64,000 nucleotides of DNA from Pseudideonella sakaiensis (GTDB lineage: Bacteria; Pseudomonadota; Gammaproteobacteria; Burkholderiales; Burkholderiaceae_C). Of the stretch, positions 44,848 to 54,014 are shown piece by piece; the stretch's first letter is position 1; each line of letters starts with the position of its first letter. Under the pieces are notes generated by a model that was not told the origin of the DNA, did no database searches, and worked only from the letters and a program-made list of their open reading frames with translations. The stretch is taken from NCBI RefSeq assembly GCF_001293525.1, contig NZ_BBYR01000026.1:1-64000 (forward strand), given 5' to 3'. A program made the position numbers and the translations under genes.

Positions 44848-45413
44848 CGCAGCACCACCGCCTCGTTGATCACGACCGGCTGCACCGGCACGTTCTGGTG
44901 CATGCCCTGGCTCTGCGTCGGCACGGCCTTGATCTTCTCGACCACGTCCATGCCGGACACGACCTTGCCGAACACCGCATAGCCGTTGCCGTCGCGCGCG
45001 TTGGCGGCGTTCAGGAAGGCGTTGTCGCGCAGGTTGATGAAGAACTGCGCGGTGGCCGAGTCGGGCACCGCGGTACGCGCCATCGCGATCGTGCCGACGT
45101 CGTTGTTCAGGCCGTTGCGGCTCTCGAGCGGGATCGGCGGCCGGGTCGGCTTCTGGGCCATGTCCGGCGTGAAGCCGCCGCCCTGGATCATGAAGTTGTC
45201 GATCACCCGGTGGAAGACGGTGCCCTTGTAGTGGCCCGCCTTCACGTACTGGAGGAAGTTCTCGACGGTCTTGGGCGCGCGCTGCGGGTCCAGCTCGACC
45301 ACGATGTCGCCCATCGAGGTGGCGAGCTTGACCTTCTGGGCCGCGGCAGGGGCGACGAGGGCGGCGGCCAGCAGGCCGCCGATGGCGAGGGACTTCAGGC
45401 GGAACGGACGCAT
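44844..45413 (-). CDS. ppiA: Periplasmic peptidyl-prolyl cis-trans isomerase A (cyclophilin)
   Basis: A 189-residue cyclophilin with a signal peptide ([20 protein letters not shown], cleavage after APAAA). The isomerase core shows [40 protein letters not shown] and [17 protein letters not shown]. It acts on periplasmic or outer-membrane proteins. It heads the seven-gene minus-strand run and is divergent from cysS across about 240 bases. Confidence 0.94.
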   Translation of the reverse strand: MRPFRLKSLAIGGLLAAALVAPAAAQKVKLATSMGDIVVELDPQRAPKTVENFLQYVKAGHYKGTVFHRVIDNFMIQGGGFTPDMAQKPTRPPIPLESRNGLNNDVGTIAMARTAVPDSATAQFFINLRDNAFLNAANARDGNGYAVFGKVVSGMDVVEKIKAVPTQSQGMHQNVPVQPVVINEAVVLR

Positions 45414-45479
45414 CGGGGCGGCGACGGCGGGTGGGGAGGCTGACGGCTCGGGTGGCGCGGACCCCGGAAGGGGCACCGC

Positions 45480-45497
45480 TATACTCGTTTGATTGTA
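45480..45497. promoter_or_regulatory. Possible divergent -10 elements between ppiA and cysS
   Basis: A small AT-rich patch holds TATACT on the plus strand (45480-45485) and TACAAT on the minus strand (45497-45492), both close to -10 consensus, in a GC-rich gap of 244 bases. No matching -35 hexamers could be set with confidence. Confidence 0.35.
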
Positions 45498-45657
45498 GAG
45501 CAGCCCCCCGTCGCGCCGCCGAAGGGCGACCCCGGTCGAGGGCTCCGCACCGGCGACGGCGGCGGAGCGCGCGGGGCCGGCCGCACCGCGAGGCGGCCCC
45601 GCTGCCGATCTCCCACCACGCCACGGCCCCGCGGCCGCCGACGGGCCGGAAGGCACC

Positions 45658-47058
45658 ATGACGCTGCGCATCTTCAACACCCTGACCCGCGAGGTCGAGC
45701 CCTTCGTCTCCCTCGAGCCCGGCCACGTGCGGATGTACGTGTGCGGCATGACGATCTACGACCTCTGCCACGTCGGCCATGCGCGCTTCCTGCTCGCCTT
45801 CGACGTGGTCTACCGCTGGCTGCGCGCCAGCGGCTGGCGCGTCACCTACGTGCGCAACATCACCGACATCGACGACAAGATCATCCGGCGTGCGCTCGAG
45901 CGCGGCATCCCGATCCGCCAGCTGACGGACGAGATGACGGCCGCGATGCACGAGGACATCGGCCGCCTGGGCATCGCGGCGCCGACCCACGAGCCGCGCG
46001 CCACCGCCTACGTGCCGCAGATGCTGACGATGATCGGCACGCTCGAGCGCAAGGGCCTGGCCTACCGGGCCGCCGGCGGGGACGTGAACTACGCGGTGCG
46101 CAAGTTCCCGGGCTACGGCCGGCTGTCCGGCAAGTCGATCGACCAGCTGCGCGCCGGCGAGCGCGTCGCGGTGGCCGACGGCAAGGACGACCCGCTGGAC
46201 TTCGTGCTGTGGAAGGCCGCCAAGCCCGACGAGCCGCCCGATGCGCAGTGGGACGGCCCCTACGGCCCGGGCCGGCCCGGCTGGCACATCGAGTGCTCGG
46301 CGATGGGCTGCGCGCTGCTCGGCGAAACCTTCGACGTGCACGGCGGCGGCATGGACCTGCAGTTCCCGCACCACGAGAACGAGATCGCGCAGAGCGAGGG
46401 GGCGAACGGCGTGCCCTTCGTGCGCTACTGGATGCACAACGGCTTCCTGAACGTCGACGACACCAAGATGTCGAAGTCGCTCGGGAACTTCTTCACCATC
46501 CGCGACGTGCTGCAGCGCTACGACGGCGAGACGCTGCGCTTCTTCATGCTGCGCACCCATTACCGCAGCCCGCTCAACTTCAGCGACGCCAACCTCGACG
46601 ACGCCCGCAGCGGCCTGCGCCGGCTCTACACCGCGCTCGCGTCGGTCGACGTGGACGCGGATGCCGCGGCGGCGGCCGCGGCGGACGCGGACGATGCGGC
46701 GTCGGCGCCCGCGGTGGCTTTCCGCGCCGCGATGGACGAGGACTTCAACACGCCGGCCGCGATCGCGGTGCTGTTCGAGCTGGCCGCCGAGCTGAACCGC
46801 AGCGGCGATGCGCAGGCCGCGCGCCTGCTGCGCCGCCTCGGCGAGCCGCTCGGCCTGCTGCAGCAGCCCGCACGCGCCTTCCTGCAGGGCGGCGCCGCGG
46901 CCGGCGACGACGGCCGCATCGAGGCCCGCATCGCCGAACGCGCCGCGGCCAAGGCGGCACGCGACTTCGCCCGGGCCGATGCCATCCGGCGCGAGCTGCT
47001 GGCCGACGGCATCGTGCTGCAGGACGGTCCGGACGGCACGCGCTGGGTGAAGGCTTGA
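45658..47058 (+). CDS. cysS: Cysteinyl-tRNA synthetase
   Basis: A 466-residue class I synthetase. The HIGH box appears as HVGH in [13 protein letters not shown] (about 38-41), the KMSKS box is residues 270-274, and zinc-ligand residues include C29 (YVCGMTIYD) and those in [15 protein letters not shown] with [20 protein letters not shown]. Around residue 330 an Asp/Ala-rich insertion ([19 protein letters not shown]) lies ahead of the C-terminal DALR helices. Otherwise the length matches E. coli CysS (461). The following glycosylase starts inside its stop codon. Confidence 0.97.
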   Translation: MTLRIFNTLTREVEPFVSLEPGHVRMYVCGMTIYDLCHVGHARFLLAFDVVYRWLRASGWRVTYVRNITDIDDKIIRRALERGIPIRQLTDEMTAAMHEDIGRLGIAAPTHEPRATAYVPQMLTMIGTLERKGLAYRAAGGDVNYAVRKFPGYGRLSGKSIDQLRAGERVAVADGKDDPLDFVLWKAAKPDEPPDAQWDGPYGPGRPGWHIECSAMGCALLGETFDVHGGGMDLQFPHHENEIAQSEGANGVPFVRYWMHNGFLNVDDTKMSKSLGNFFTIRDVLQRYDGETLRFFMLRTHYRSPLNFSDANLDDARSGLRRLYTALASVDVDADAAAAAAADADDAASAPAVAFRAAMDEDFNTPAAIAVLFELAAELNRSGDAQAARLLRRLGEPLGLLQQPARAFLQGGAAAGDDGRIEARIAERAAAKAARDFARADAIRRELLADGIVLQDGPDGTRWVKA

Positions 47059-47714
47059 GCGCCGGGGACGACGCGCGGCCGGCGGGGGCGACGCCGGCCT
47101 ACTGGGACGAGGCCTGCCGGCACCTCGCGCGGCGCGACCGCGTGATGCGCAAGCTGATCCCGCGCTGCGGCGAAGGCCGGCTGGCGCCGCAGGCCGACGC
47201 CTTCACCACGCTCGCCCGCTCCATCGTCGGGCAGCAGATCTCGGTCAAGGCCGCGCAGTCGGTGTGGGCGCGGGTGGCCGCGCTGCTGCCGTGCGAGCCC
47301 AGCCGCATCGAGCCGGCGGCCGTGCTGGCGCTGGACGAGTCCGCGCTGCGCGCGGCCGGGCTGTCGGCCCGCAAGGCCGACTACCTGCGCGACCTGGCGC
47401 GCCATTTCGACGCCGGCTCGGTGCACGTGGCCCAGTGGGCGGCGATGGACGACGACGCGATCATCGACGAGCTGGTGGCGATCCGCGGCATCGGCCGCTG
47501 GACCGCGGAGATGTTCCTGATCTTCCACCTGCTGCGGCCGAACGTGCTGCCGCTGGACGACGTCGGCCTCATCAAGGGCATCAGCGCGCTCTATTTCAGC
47601 GGCGAGCCGGTGTCGCGCGCGGAGGCGCGCGAGGTGGGCGATGCCTGGGCTCCCTACCGCTCCGTGGCGACCTGGTACGTCTGGCGGAGCCTCGACCCGC
47701 TGCCGCTAGACTAG
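47055..47714 (+). CDS. DNA-3-methyladenine glycosylase II family (AlkA-like HhH-GPD)
   Basis: A 219-residue base-excision enzyme. It has [20 protein letters not shown], the helix-hairpin-helix [20 protein letters not shown] and the catalytic aspartate in [12 protein letters not shown]. The short form without the N-terminal domain of E. coli AlkA is common in proteobacteria. A TTG start overlapping the cysS stop (TTGA) gives the best N-terminus; the GTG at [12 protein letters not shown] is an alternative. It removes alkylated purines. The gene is wedged between cysS and accA, as in other Burkholderiales. Confidence 0.88.
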   Translation: MSAGDDARPAGATPAYWDEACRHLARRDRVMRKLIPRCGEGRLAPQADAFTTLARSIVGQQISVKAAQSVWARVAALLPCEPSRIEPAAVLALDESALRAAGLSARKADYLRDLARHFDAGSVHVAQWAAMDDDAIIDELVAIRGIGRWTAEMFLIFHLLRPNVLPLDDVGLIKGISALYFSGEPVSRAEAREVGDAWAPYRSVATWYVWRSLDPLPLD

Positions 47715-47746
47715 CGCAACGACCCCCGCGACCGCGAGGAAGGACC

Positions 47747-48718
47747 ATGAGCAAACGTCATTTCCTGGATTTCGAGCAAGGCGTCGCCGAGCTCGAGACC
47801 AAGATCGAGGAACTGCGCTACGTGCAGAACGAGTCGGCCGTCGACATCTCCGAGGAGATCGACCGGCTCGGCAAGAAGAGCCTGCAGCTGACGAAGGACA
47901 TCTACGCCAAGCTCACGCCCTGGCAGGTGACGCTGATCGCGCGCCACCCGCAGCGGCCCTACACGATGGACTACGTCCAGGAGGCCTTCACCGACTTCCA
48001 GGAACTGCACGGCGACCGCCACTTCGCTGACGACCCGTCCATCATCGGCGGCCTGGCGCGCTTCAACGGCCAGGCCTGCATGGTGATCGGCCACCAGAAG
48101 GGCCGCGACACCAAGGAGCGCGCGCTGCGCAACTTCGGCATGTCGCGCCCGGAGGGCTACCGCAAGGCGCTGCGGCTGATGCAGCTGGCCGAGAAGTTCG
48201 GCCTGCCGGTGTTCACCTTCGTCGACACGCCGGGGGCCTACCCCGGCATCGGCGCCGAGGAGCGCGGGCAGTCCGAGGCGATCGGCCGCTGCATCTACGA
48301 GATGGCGCAGCTCGAGGTGCCGATCCTCACGACGATCATCGGCGAGGGCGGTTCCGGCGGCGCACTGGCGATCGGCGTCGGCGACCAGACCCTGATGCTC
48401 CAGTACGCCGTCTACTCGGTGATCTCGCCGGAAGGCTGCGCGTCCATCCTGTGGAAGACCGCCGAGCGCGCGTCCGAGGCCGCCGAGGCCCTCGGCATCA
48501 CCGCGCACCGGCTGAAGGCGCTCGGCCTGGTCGACCGCATCGTCAACGAGCCGGTGGGTGGCGCCCACCGCGACCCGAAGCAGATGGCGGCCTACCTGAA
48601 GCGCGCGCTGGCCGATGCGTTGCGGCAGGTGTCCGACCTGAAGCCCAAGGAACTGCTGCAGCGGCGCTACGAGCGGCTGCAGGCCTACGGCCGCTTCACC
48701 GACACCACCGAGCGCTGA
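47747..48718 (+). CDS. accA: Acetyl-CoA carboxylase carboxyltransferase subunit alpha
   Basis: A 323-residue subunit matching family length. The start [20 protein letters not shown] has GAGGAAGG in front. Typical stretches are [60 protein letters not shown] and [16 protein letters not shown] (oxyanion region). With AccD it transfers carboxyl from biotin to acetyl-CoA, the first step of fatty-acid synthesis. AccD lies elsewhere. tilS begins 25 bases after its stop. Confidence 0.97.
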   Translation: MSKRHFLDFEQGVAELETKIEELRYVQNESAVDISEEIDRLGKKSLQLTKDIYAKLTPWQVTLIARHPQRPYTMDYVQEAFTDFQELHGDRHFADDPSIIGGLARFNGQACMVIGHQKGRDTKERALRNFGMSRPEGYRKALRLMQLAEKFGLPVFTFVDTPGAYPGIGAEERGQSEAIGRCIYEMAQLEVPILTTIIGEGGSGGALAIGVGDQTLMLQYAVYSVISPEGCASILWKTAERASEAAEALGITAHRLKALGLVDRIVNEPVGGAHRDPKQMAAYLKRALADALRQVSDLKPKELLQRRYERLQAYGRFTDTTER

Positions 48719-48743
48719 TCCGCGGGCCGGACCGCGGGGGGCC

Positions 48744-50135
48744 GTGGCCGAGCGCCCGAGCGCCGTGCGCTGCGTCGCGGTCGCCTACAGCGGCGGCCGC
48801 GATTCGACCGCCCTCGCGCATGCCGCCGCCCGCGTGGCCGCCCGCGAGGGCTGGCGCGTGGTGGCGCTGCACGTGCACCATGGCCTGAGCGCGGCGGCCG
48901 ACGCCTGGGTGCGCCACGGCGCAGAGCAGGTCGCGGCCTGGCAGGCCGAGGGGCTGCCGATCGACTGGTGCTGGCGCCGCCTCGCCGGCCGGCCGCCGCG
49001 CGGCGACAGCGTCGAGGCCTGGGCCCGCGCAGGTCGCTACGCGGCGCTGGCCACGATGGCGCGCGAGGCCGGCGCCGGCGTCGTGCTGCTGGCGCACCAC
49101 CGCCGCGACCAGGCCGAGACCCTGCTGCTGCAGGCGCTGCGCGGGGCCGGCCCGGCGGGCCTGGCCGCGATGCCGCGCTGCGCCGAACGCGACGGCCTGG
49201 TCTGGCTGCGGCCCTGGCTCCACCGGCCGCGGGCCGCGCTCGAGGCCTACCTGCAGCGGCACGGCCTGCGCTGGGTCGACGACGAGGCAGGCAATGCGGA
49301 CGCCCGCTTCGCCCGCAACCGGCTGCGCCACCAGGTGTGGCCGGCGCTCGAGGCCGCGTTCCCGCAGGCCGAGGCCAGCCTGGCGGACGCGGCAGCCCGC
49401 GTCGCCCAGGCCCGCGCGGCACTGGACGACCTGGCGCGCGAGGACCTGGGCTGCTGCCAGGTGCCCGGCGGTGGGCTGCGGTTGTCCGCCTGGGCGCCGC
49501 TGGCACCGGCCCGCCGCGTCGCGGCCTTGCGCCAGTGGTTCCGGCAGGCGGCGGGCCGGCCGGCGCCGGCCAGCCTGCTGCAGCGGCTCGCGCGCGAACT
49601 GCTCGACGACGCCGGCCGGCCCGGGCCCGGCGGGCGCGAGTGGCCGGCGCCCGGGGGCCGCTGCCGGCAGGCGCGCGACCTCCTGCACTGGGAGGCGATG
49701 GCGCCCGCTGCGTCCGGGCCTGCGCCGGCCCGGGCCCGGCGCGCCTCCGCCGCCTCCGCCTCCGCCGCCAGCGGGCGCTGCGAGACGCTGGGCATCCGCC
49801 GCGCGGGCCGCTACCGGCCGGCCGGCTGGTCGGGCACGCTGCTCGTGCGCCGCGTCAGCGGCGGCGGCGTGCCGCTGGCCCGGCTGGCCGCGCTGGCGCT
49901 GCGCGCGCGCGCCGGGGGCGAGACCTTCCAGGCCGGCCCGGGCCGGCCGCCCCGGGCGCTGAAGAAGCAGTACCAGGCCGCCGGCGTCGCCGCGGCGGCG
50001 CGCCACGGGCCGCTGCTCTGGGCCGGCGCGGACCTGCTGTTCGTCCCGGGGCTCGGCCTGGATGCGCGGGCCCTCGCTGCGCCGGGCGAGCCGCAGGTGG
50101 CGCTCGACTGGCTGCCCGACGAGGCCGCCGGCTAG
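48744..50135 (+). CDS. tilS: tRNA(Ile)-lysidine synthase
   Basis: A 463-residue enzyme that converts C34 of the AUA-reading tRNA-Ile to lysidine. The PP-loop is YSGGRDST at about residues 14-21, followed by [14 protein letters not shown] and [20 protein letters not shown]. The C-terminal substrate-binding domain appears as [12 protein letters not shown] and [14 protein letters not shown]. An Ala-rich low-complexity stretch near 330-345 separates the domains. GTG start. It lies between accA and lysC, the usual beta-proteobacterial order. Confidence 0.94.
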   Translation: MAERPSAVRCVAVAYSGGRDSTALAHAAARVAAREGWRVVALHVHHGLSAAADAWVRHGAEQVAAWQAEGLPIDWCWRRLAGRPPRGDSVEAWARAGRYAALATMAREAGAGVVLLAHHRRDQAETLLLQALRGAGPAGLAAMPRCAERDGLVWLRPWLHRPRAALEAYLQRHGLRWVDDEAGNADARFARNRLRHQVWPALEAAFPQAEASLADAAARVAQARAALDDLAREDLGCCQVPGGGLRLSAWAPLAPARRVAALRQWFRQAAGRPAPASLLQRLARELLDDAGRPGPGGREWPAPGGRCRQARDLLHWEAMAPAASGPAPARARRASAASASAASGRCETLGIRRAGRYRPAGWSGTLLVRRVSGGGVPLARLAALALRARAGGETFQAGPGRPPRALKKQYQAAGVAAAARHGPLLWAGADLLFVPGLGLDARALAAPGEPQVALDWLPDEAAG

Positions 50136-50212
50136 AATCCTGGGTTCTCCGAGCGTCGGTGCAGGCGGCCGTCGGTGGCCGCCGGTGCCGGGGCGATCCC
50201 CTCACGCACCCC

Positions 50213-51487
50213 ATGTCCCTCATCGTTCACAAGTACGGCGGCACCTCGATGGGCACGCCGGAGCGCATCCGCAACGTCGCCCGGCGGGTCGCCAAATGGG
50301 CGCGCGCGGGCCACCAGATGATCGTGGTGCCGTCGGCGATGAGCGGCGAGACCAACCGCCTGCTCGGGCTGGCCCGGGAGGTCGCGCCCGCCAGCACCAC
50401 GGCCGCCGTGCAGCGCGAGCTGGACATGATCGCCTCCACCGGCGAGCAGGTGTCCGTCGGTCTGCTGGCGCTCGCGCTGCAGGCCGAGGGCCTGGACGCG
50501 GTCAGCTACACCGGCTGGCAGGTGCCGGTGCGCACCGACAGCGCCTACACCAAGGCGCGCATCGAGAGCATCGACGATGCCCGCGTTCGCGCCGACCTGG
50601 CGTCGGGCAAGGTCGTCGTGATCACCGGCTTCCAGGGCATCGATGGCGAGGGCCACATCACCACCCTCGGGCGCGGCGGCTCGGACACCTCGGCGGTCGC
50701 GATCGCGGCCGCGCTGAAGGCCGACGAGTGCCTGATCTACACCGACGTGGACGGCGTCTACACCACCGACCCGCGCATCGTCGCCGAGGCCCGGCGCCTG
50801 AAGAGCATCAGCTTCGAGGAAATGCTCGAGATGGCCAGCCTCGGCTCCAAGGTGCTGCAGATCCGCTCGGTCGAGTTCGCCGGCAAGTACCGCGTGCCGA
50901 TGCGCGTGCTGTCCAGCTTCACCCCCTGGGACATCGACCTGGCCGAGGAAGCACGCTCCGGCACCCTGATCACCTTCGAGGAAGACGAGAACATGGAACA
51001 AGCCGTCGTTTCCGGCATTGCCTTCAACCGCGACGAGGCCAAGGTCAGCCTGCTCGGCGTGCCCGACCGGCCCGGCATCGCGTTCCAGATCCTCGGCCCG
51101 GTGGCCGAGGCCAACATCGACATCGACGTCATCATCCAGAACGTCTCGCACGACGGCAAGACCGACTTCTCCTTCACCGTGCACCGCAACGACTACGCGC
51201 GCACGCTCGAACTGCTGAAGGGCACCGTCGCGCCGCGCATCGAGGCGGCCCAGGTCGTCGGCGACCCGAAGATCTGCAAGGTCAGCATCGTCGGCATCGG
51301 CATGCGCTCGCACGTCGGCGTGGCCAGCAAGATGTTCGGCGCGCTGTCCGAGGAGGGCATCAACATCCAGATGATCTCGACGAGCGAGATCAAGACCAGC
51401 GTGGTGATCGACGAGAAGTACATGGAGCTCGCCGTGCGCGCGCTTCACAAGGCATTCGATCTGGAGCAGGCCGACGCCGCGGCCTGA
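50213..51487 (+). CDS. lysC: Aspartokinase
   Basis: A 424-residue kinase, first step of the aspartate family (Lys, Thr, Met, diaminopimelate). The N-terminus MSLIVHKYGGTSMGTPERIR, the segment VTGFQG-like VVITGFQGIDGEGHITTLGR, GGSDTSAVAIAAAL and YTDVDGVYTTDPRI are the kinase signatures. Two ACT domains (VSLLGVPDRPGIAFQILGPV; VSIVGIGMRSHVGVASKMFG) give feedback control. An internal start for a separate beta subunit, as in Bacillus-type LysC, is possible at the ATG near 50994 but not shown. It is followed by tRNA-Ser. Confidence 0.96.
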   Translation: MSLIVHKYGGTSMGTPERIRNVARRVAKWARAGHQMIVVPSAMSGETNRLLGLAREVAPASTTAAVQRELDMIASTGEQVSVGLLALALQAEGLDAVSYTGWQVPVRTDSAYTKARIESIDDARVRADLASGKVVVITGFQGIDGEGHITTLGRGGSDTSAVAIAAALKADECLIYTDVDGVYTTDPRIVAEARRLKSISFEEMLEMASLGSKVLQIRSVEFAGKYRVPMRVLSSFTPWDIDLAEEARSGTLITFEEDENMEQAVVSGIAFNRDEAKVSLLGVPDRPGIAFQILGPVAEANIDIDVIIQNVSHDGKTDFSFTVHRNDYARTLELLKGTVAPRIEAAQVVGDPKICKVSIVGIGMRSHVGVASKMFGALSEEGINIQMISTSEIKTSVVIDEKYMELAVRALHKAFDLEQADAAA

Positions 51488-51529
51488 GCCCGACCGCGCC
51501 GACTTCCCGGCGCGCCCGGCGCATCGGGT

Positions 51530-51535
51530 TAGAAT
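51530..51535 (+). promoter_or_regulatory. Probable -10 element of the tRNA-Ser gene
   Basis: TAGAAT lies 12 bases before the mature 5' end of the tRNA in a small AT-richer patch. A poor -35 candidate (TTCCCG at 51504) is 20 bases upstream, so only the -10 is proposed. Confidence 0.4.
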
Positions 51536-51547
51536 GCGCTCCGGCTT

Positions 51548-51640
51548 GGAGTCGTGACCGAGTGGCCGAAGGTGCTCCCCTGCTAAGGGAGTATGTGGGC
51601 AAAACCTGCATCAAGGGTTCGAATCCCTTCGACTCCGCCA
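51548..51640 (+). tRNA. tRNA-Ser (anticodon GCU)
   Basis: The acceptor stem is GGAGTCG paired with CGACTCC, and CCA is encoded. The D-arm follows, then the anticodon stem CTCCC/GGGAG (51575-51579 and 51587-51591) around the loop CTGCTAA with anticodon GCT at 51582-51584. A long class II variable arm and the T-arm loop GGTTCGAATCC complete it. It reads AGC and AGU serine codons. Confidence 0.97.
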
Positions 51641-51700
51641 AGCCCCACCGCCTGCCCGCCCGTTCCTCCGACGACTCCGGTGGTGGCTGGCCGGCCCGAG

Positions 51701-51725
51701 AGCCCCGCAGCGCGGGGCTTTTTTT
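51701..51725 (+). terminator. Rho-independent terminator after tRNA-Ser
   Basis: An 8-base perfect stem AGCCCCGC/GCGGGGCT (51701-51708, 51712-51719) with a 3-base loop is followed directly by a T-run ending at 51725. It is the clearest intrinsic terminator in the window and ends the lysC/tRNA-Ser unit. Confidence 0.9.
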
Positions 51726-51810
51726 CGGCCGCACGGCGCTTGCCGGCGGGCCGGTGCACCGTCGCCTCGTTCCCCAGCGCCGCGATGCCGCGGTCCGCTA
51801 CCATCCCCGC

Positions 51811-52731
51811 GTGCACTTCGACTTCGCTGACCTGAGGCTCTTCCTGCACCTGGTCGAGTGCGGGAACCTGACGCGTGGCGCGAGTGCGGCGGCGCTGTCG
51901 CCGGCGGCCGCGAGCGGGCGGCTCAAGGCGCTGGAGGAGCAGCTCGGGGCCCGGCTGTTCTATCGCAGCAGCCGGGGGCTGGCGCCGACGCCGGCGGGGG
52001 AGCTCTTCCTGCGCCATGCGCGGGGTCTGCTGCGCCAGCTGGAGCACGTGAGGAACGATTTCGGCGAGCTGTCCAGCGAGAGCGCCGGGCATTTCCGCAT
52101 CTTCGCGAACACGACCCCGATCACCGAGACGCTGCCGCGGGTGCTCGGCGCCTTCCTGCAGCGGCGTCCGGGCGTGACGGTGGACGTGCAGGAGCGCAAC
52201 ACGCGCCAGGTGATCGAGGCGGTGAACGAAAGCGCGGCCGACGTCGGCGTGATCTCGGTGCCGAGCCCTTACGACCCAGGGCCGCTGCAGAGCCTCTGCT
52301 ATGCGACGGACCGCCTGGTGCTCGTGGTGCCGGAGGGCCATGCGCTGGCGGCTGCCGGGCGCCTGGACTTCGAGGAGACGCTGGACCTGCCGCACGTGGG
52401 CTATGCCAACAGCACGCTGCAGACCTACATCGTCGGGCAGGCGGCGGCCCTGCAACGGCAGCTCGTGATGCGCGTGCTGATGAGCAGCTACGAGACGATG
52501 TGCGCGATGATCGCGGCCGGCATCGGGGTCGGCGTGCTGCCGCGCAGCTGTGCGGCGCGCTACGTGCGCAGCGGCATGCGCATGGCCATCGTCGAGCTGC
52601 GCGACGCCTGGACGCTGCGCGAGCGGCATGTGCTGTACCGCGACCTGGAGGCCCTGCCGATGTGCGCGCGGGACTTCATCGACGCGGTCGGGGCGATCGC
52701 CGAGGGGCCGTCCGGCAGCCCGCCGCGCTGA
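51811..52731 (+). CDS. LysR-family transcriptional regulator
   Basis: A 306-residue regulator. The N-terminal winged helix-turn-helix is seen in FADLRLFLHLVECGNLTRGA, SPAAASGRLKALEEQLGARL and FYRSSRGLAPTPAGELFLRH. The effector domain follows (GHFRIFANTTPITETLPRVL, VDVQERNTRQVIEAVNESAA). The GTG start at 51811 is the family-typical N-terminus. It converges on the acyl-CoA/CoA-transferase operon rather than diverging from it, so control of that operon is likely from proximity but not from the usual layout. Confidence 0.9.
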   Translation: MHFDFADLRLFLHLVECGNLTRGASAAALSPAAASGRLKALEEQLGARLFYRSSRGLAPTPAGELFLRHARGLLRQLEHVRNDFGELSSESAGHFRIFANTTPITETLPRVLGAFLQRRPGVTVDVQERNTRQVIEAVNESAADVGVISVPSPYDPGPLQSLCYATDRLVLVVPEGHALAAAGRLDFEETLDLPHVGYANSTLQTYIVGQAAALQRQLVMRVLMSSYETMCAMIAAGIGVGVLPRSCAARYVRSGMRMAIVELRDAWTLRERHVLYRDLEALPMCARDFIDAVGAIAEGPSGSPPR

Positions 52732-52797
52732 GCCGCGGCGGTCGGCCACGCCCGCGGCGGCAGCCCGCCTGTGCTCCGAGCGTGGCGCGCTCGGCCT

Positions 52798-54003
52798 TCA
52801 GTCCCGGGCCCGCCCTGCCAGCTCCGCGTAGCCGGTGCGCGTCTGCGGCAGCTTCATGCCCAGCACGACGCTGGCGACCTGGGTCCGCAGGATCTGCGCC
52901 GTGCCGCCGGAGATCGTGAACATGCGCACGTCGCGCAGGTGGCGTTCCATCGGCTGGTCGCGGCCGTAGCCGGAGGAGCCGAACAGCTGGAGCGCATCGT
53001 TGCAGACCTTGAAGCAGGCCTCGCCCGCGAAGGTCTTGGCCTGCGCGGCGCTGTGCATGTCGGGCAGGTCGGAGCCGCTGCAGGCGGCCGCATGGAGCAG
53101 CAGGCGGGCGGCCTCGAGCTGCACCGACATGTCGGCCAGCATCCACTGCAGGCCCTGGAACTCGGCCAGCGGACGGCCGAACTGCCGGCGTGCCTTGACG
53201 CGCCGGACCGCCTCCTCGAACGCCCCCTGCGCGATGCCCAGCGCCACGGTGCCGGCGCCGACCCGCTGGGCGTTGTAGACCTTCATCAGGCTCGCGAAGC
53301 TCCGGCGCAGGCCGCCGGGCGTCGCCAGCAGCATGGACCGGTGGACGCGCAGCCGGCGCAGGTGGACATGGGTCTCGGGGATGCCGCGGATGCCCATCGC
53401 CGGGATGCGCTCGCCGATGACCAGCCCGTCCGGCTGCGCCGGGTCGCGCACGTGGAGAAAGGCGCCGATGCCCTGCTCGACGCCGTCGTCGAAGACCCGG
53501 GCGTAGATGATGTGCAGGCGCGAGACGCCGCCGCCGGTGATCCAGTACTTGTCGCCCTGCAACACGTAGTGGTCACCGTCCCGGTCGGCGCGCGTCGACA
53601 TCTCGGTGGCGGCGCTGCCGGTATCCGGTTCGGTGATCAGGATCGCGGGCTTGTCGCCGGCGCGCAGCAGCCCGGCGGCCAGGTCGAGCTGCTCGGGCGT
53701 GCCATAGCGCCGCACCATGCCGATCGCGCCCATGGTCGCGTCCACGACCACGCGGCCCAGGCTCGCGCAGGCCTTGGACACCTCCTCGATGACGATCACC
53801 GCATCCTGGAACGAGGCGCCCATGCCGCCGTGCGAGGTCGGCAGCGTCATGGTCAGGAAGCCCGCGTCGCGCAGCAGCGCGACGCTCTCCCAGGGGTAGG
53901 CCTCGGTGCGGTCCACGTCCGCGGCCTTCGGTGCGAAGTGGGTCTGCGCGAGCTCGCGCGCCCGGGCCTGCAGGGCCTGCTGTTCGGGGGTCAGCTTGAG
54001 CAT
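52798..54003 (-). CDS. Acyl-CoA dehydrogenase
   Basis: A 401-residue FAD enzyme. N-terminal helices (LTPEQQALQARARELAQTHF), the flavin/substrate loop AILITEPDTGSAATEMSTRA, YWITGGG, RRQFGRPLAEFQGLQWMLADM and LQLFGSSGYGRDQPMERHLRDVR are all present. In the C-terminal segment MFTISGGTAQILR, Gly stands where short- and medium-chain enzymes carry the catalytic Glu (YEGT). Isovaleryl-CoA-type enzymes also lack it there and use a Glu elsewhere, so a branched or unusual acyl substrate is likely. It begins 12 bases after the Bug-protein stop and is the last gene of its operon. Confidence 0.88.
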   Translation of the reverse strand: MLKLTPEQQALQARARELAQTHFAPKAADVDRTEAYPWESVALLRDAGFLTMTLPTSHGGMGASFQDAVIVIEEVSKACASLGRVVVDATMGAIGMVRRYGTPEQLDLAAGLLRAGDKPAILITEPDTGSAATEMSTRADRDGDHYVLQGDKYWITGGGVSRLHIIYARVFDDGVEQGIGAFLHVRDPAQPDGLVIGERIPAMGIRGIPETHVHLRRLRVHRSMLLATPGGLRRSFASLMKVYNAQRVGAGTVALGIAQGAFEEAVRRVKARRQFGRPLAEFQGLQWMLADMSVQLEAARLLLHAAACSGSDLPDMHSAAQAKTFAGEACFKVCNDALQLFGSSGYGRDQPMERHLRDVRMFTISGGTAQILRTQVASVVLGMKLPQTRTGYAELAGRARD

Positions 54004-54014
54004 GGGCTCCGTCC

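Noticed and set aside
50133-50138. TAGAAT as -10 of a lysC promoter
   Set aside because: It overlaps the tilS stop and has no recognisable -35 at a suitable distance.
51548-51640. Attachment site of an integrative element in tRNA-Ser
   Set aside because: No second copy of the tRNA 3' end and no integrase gene were seen in the window.
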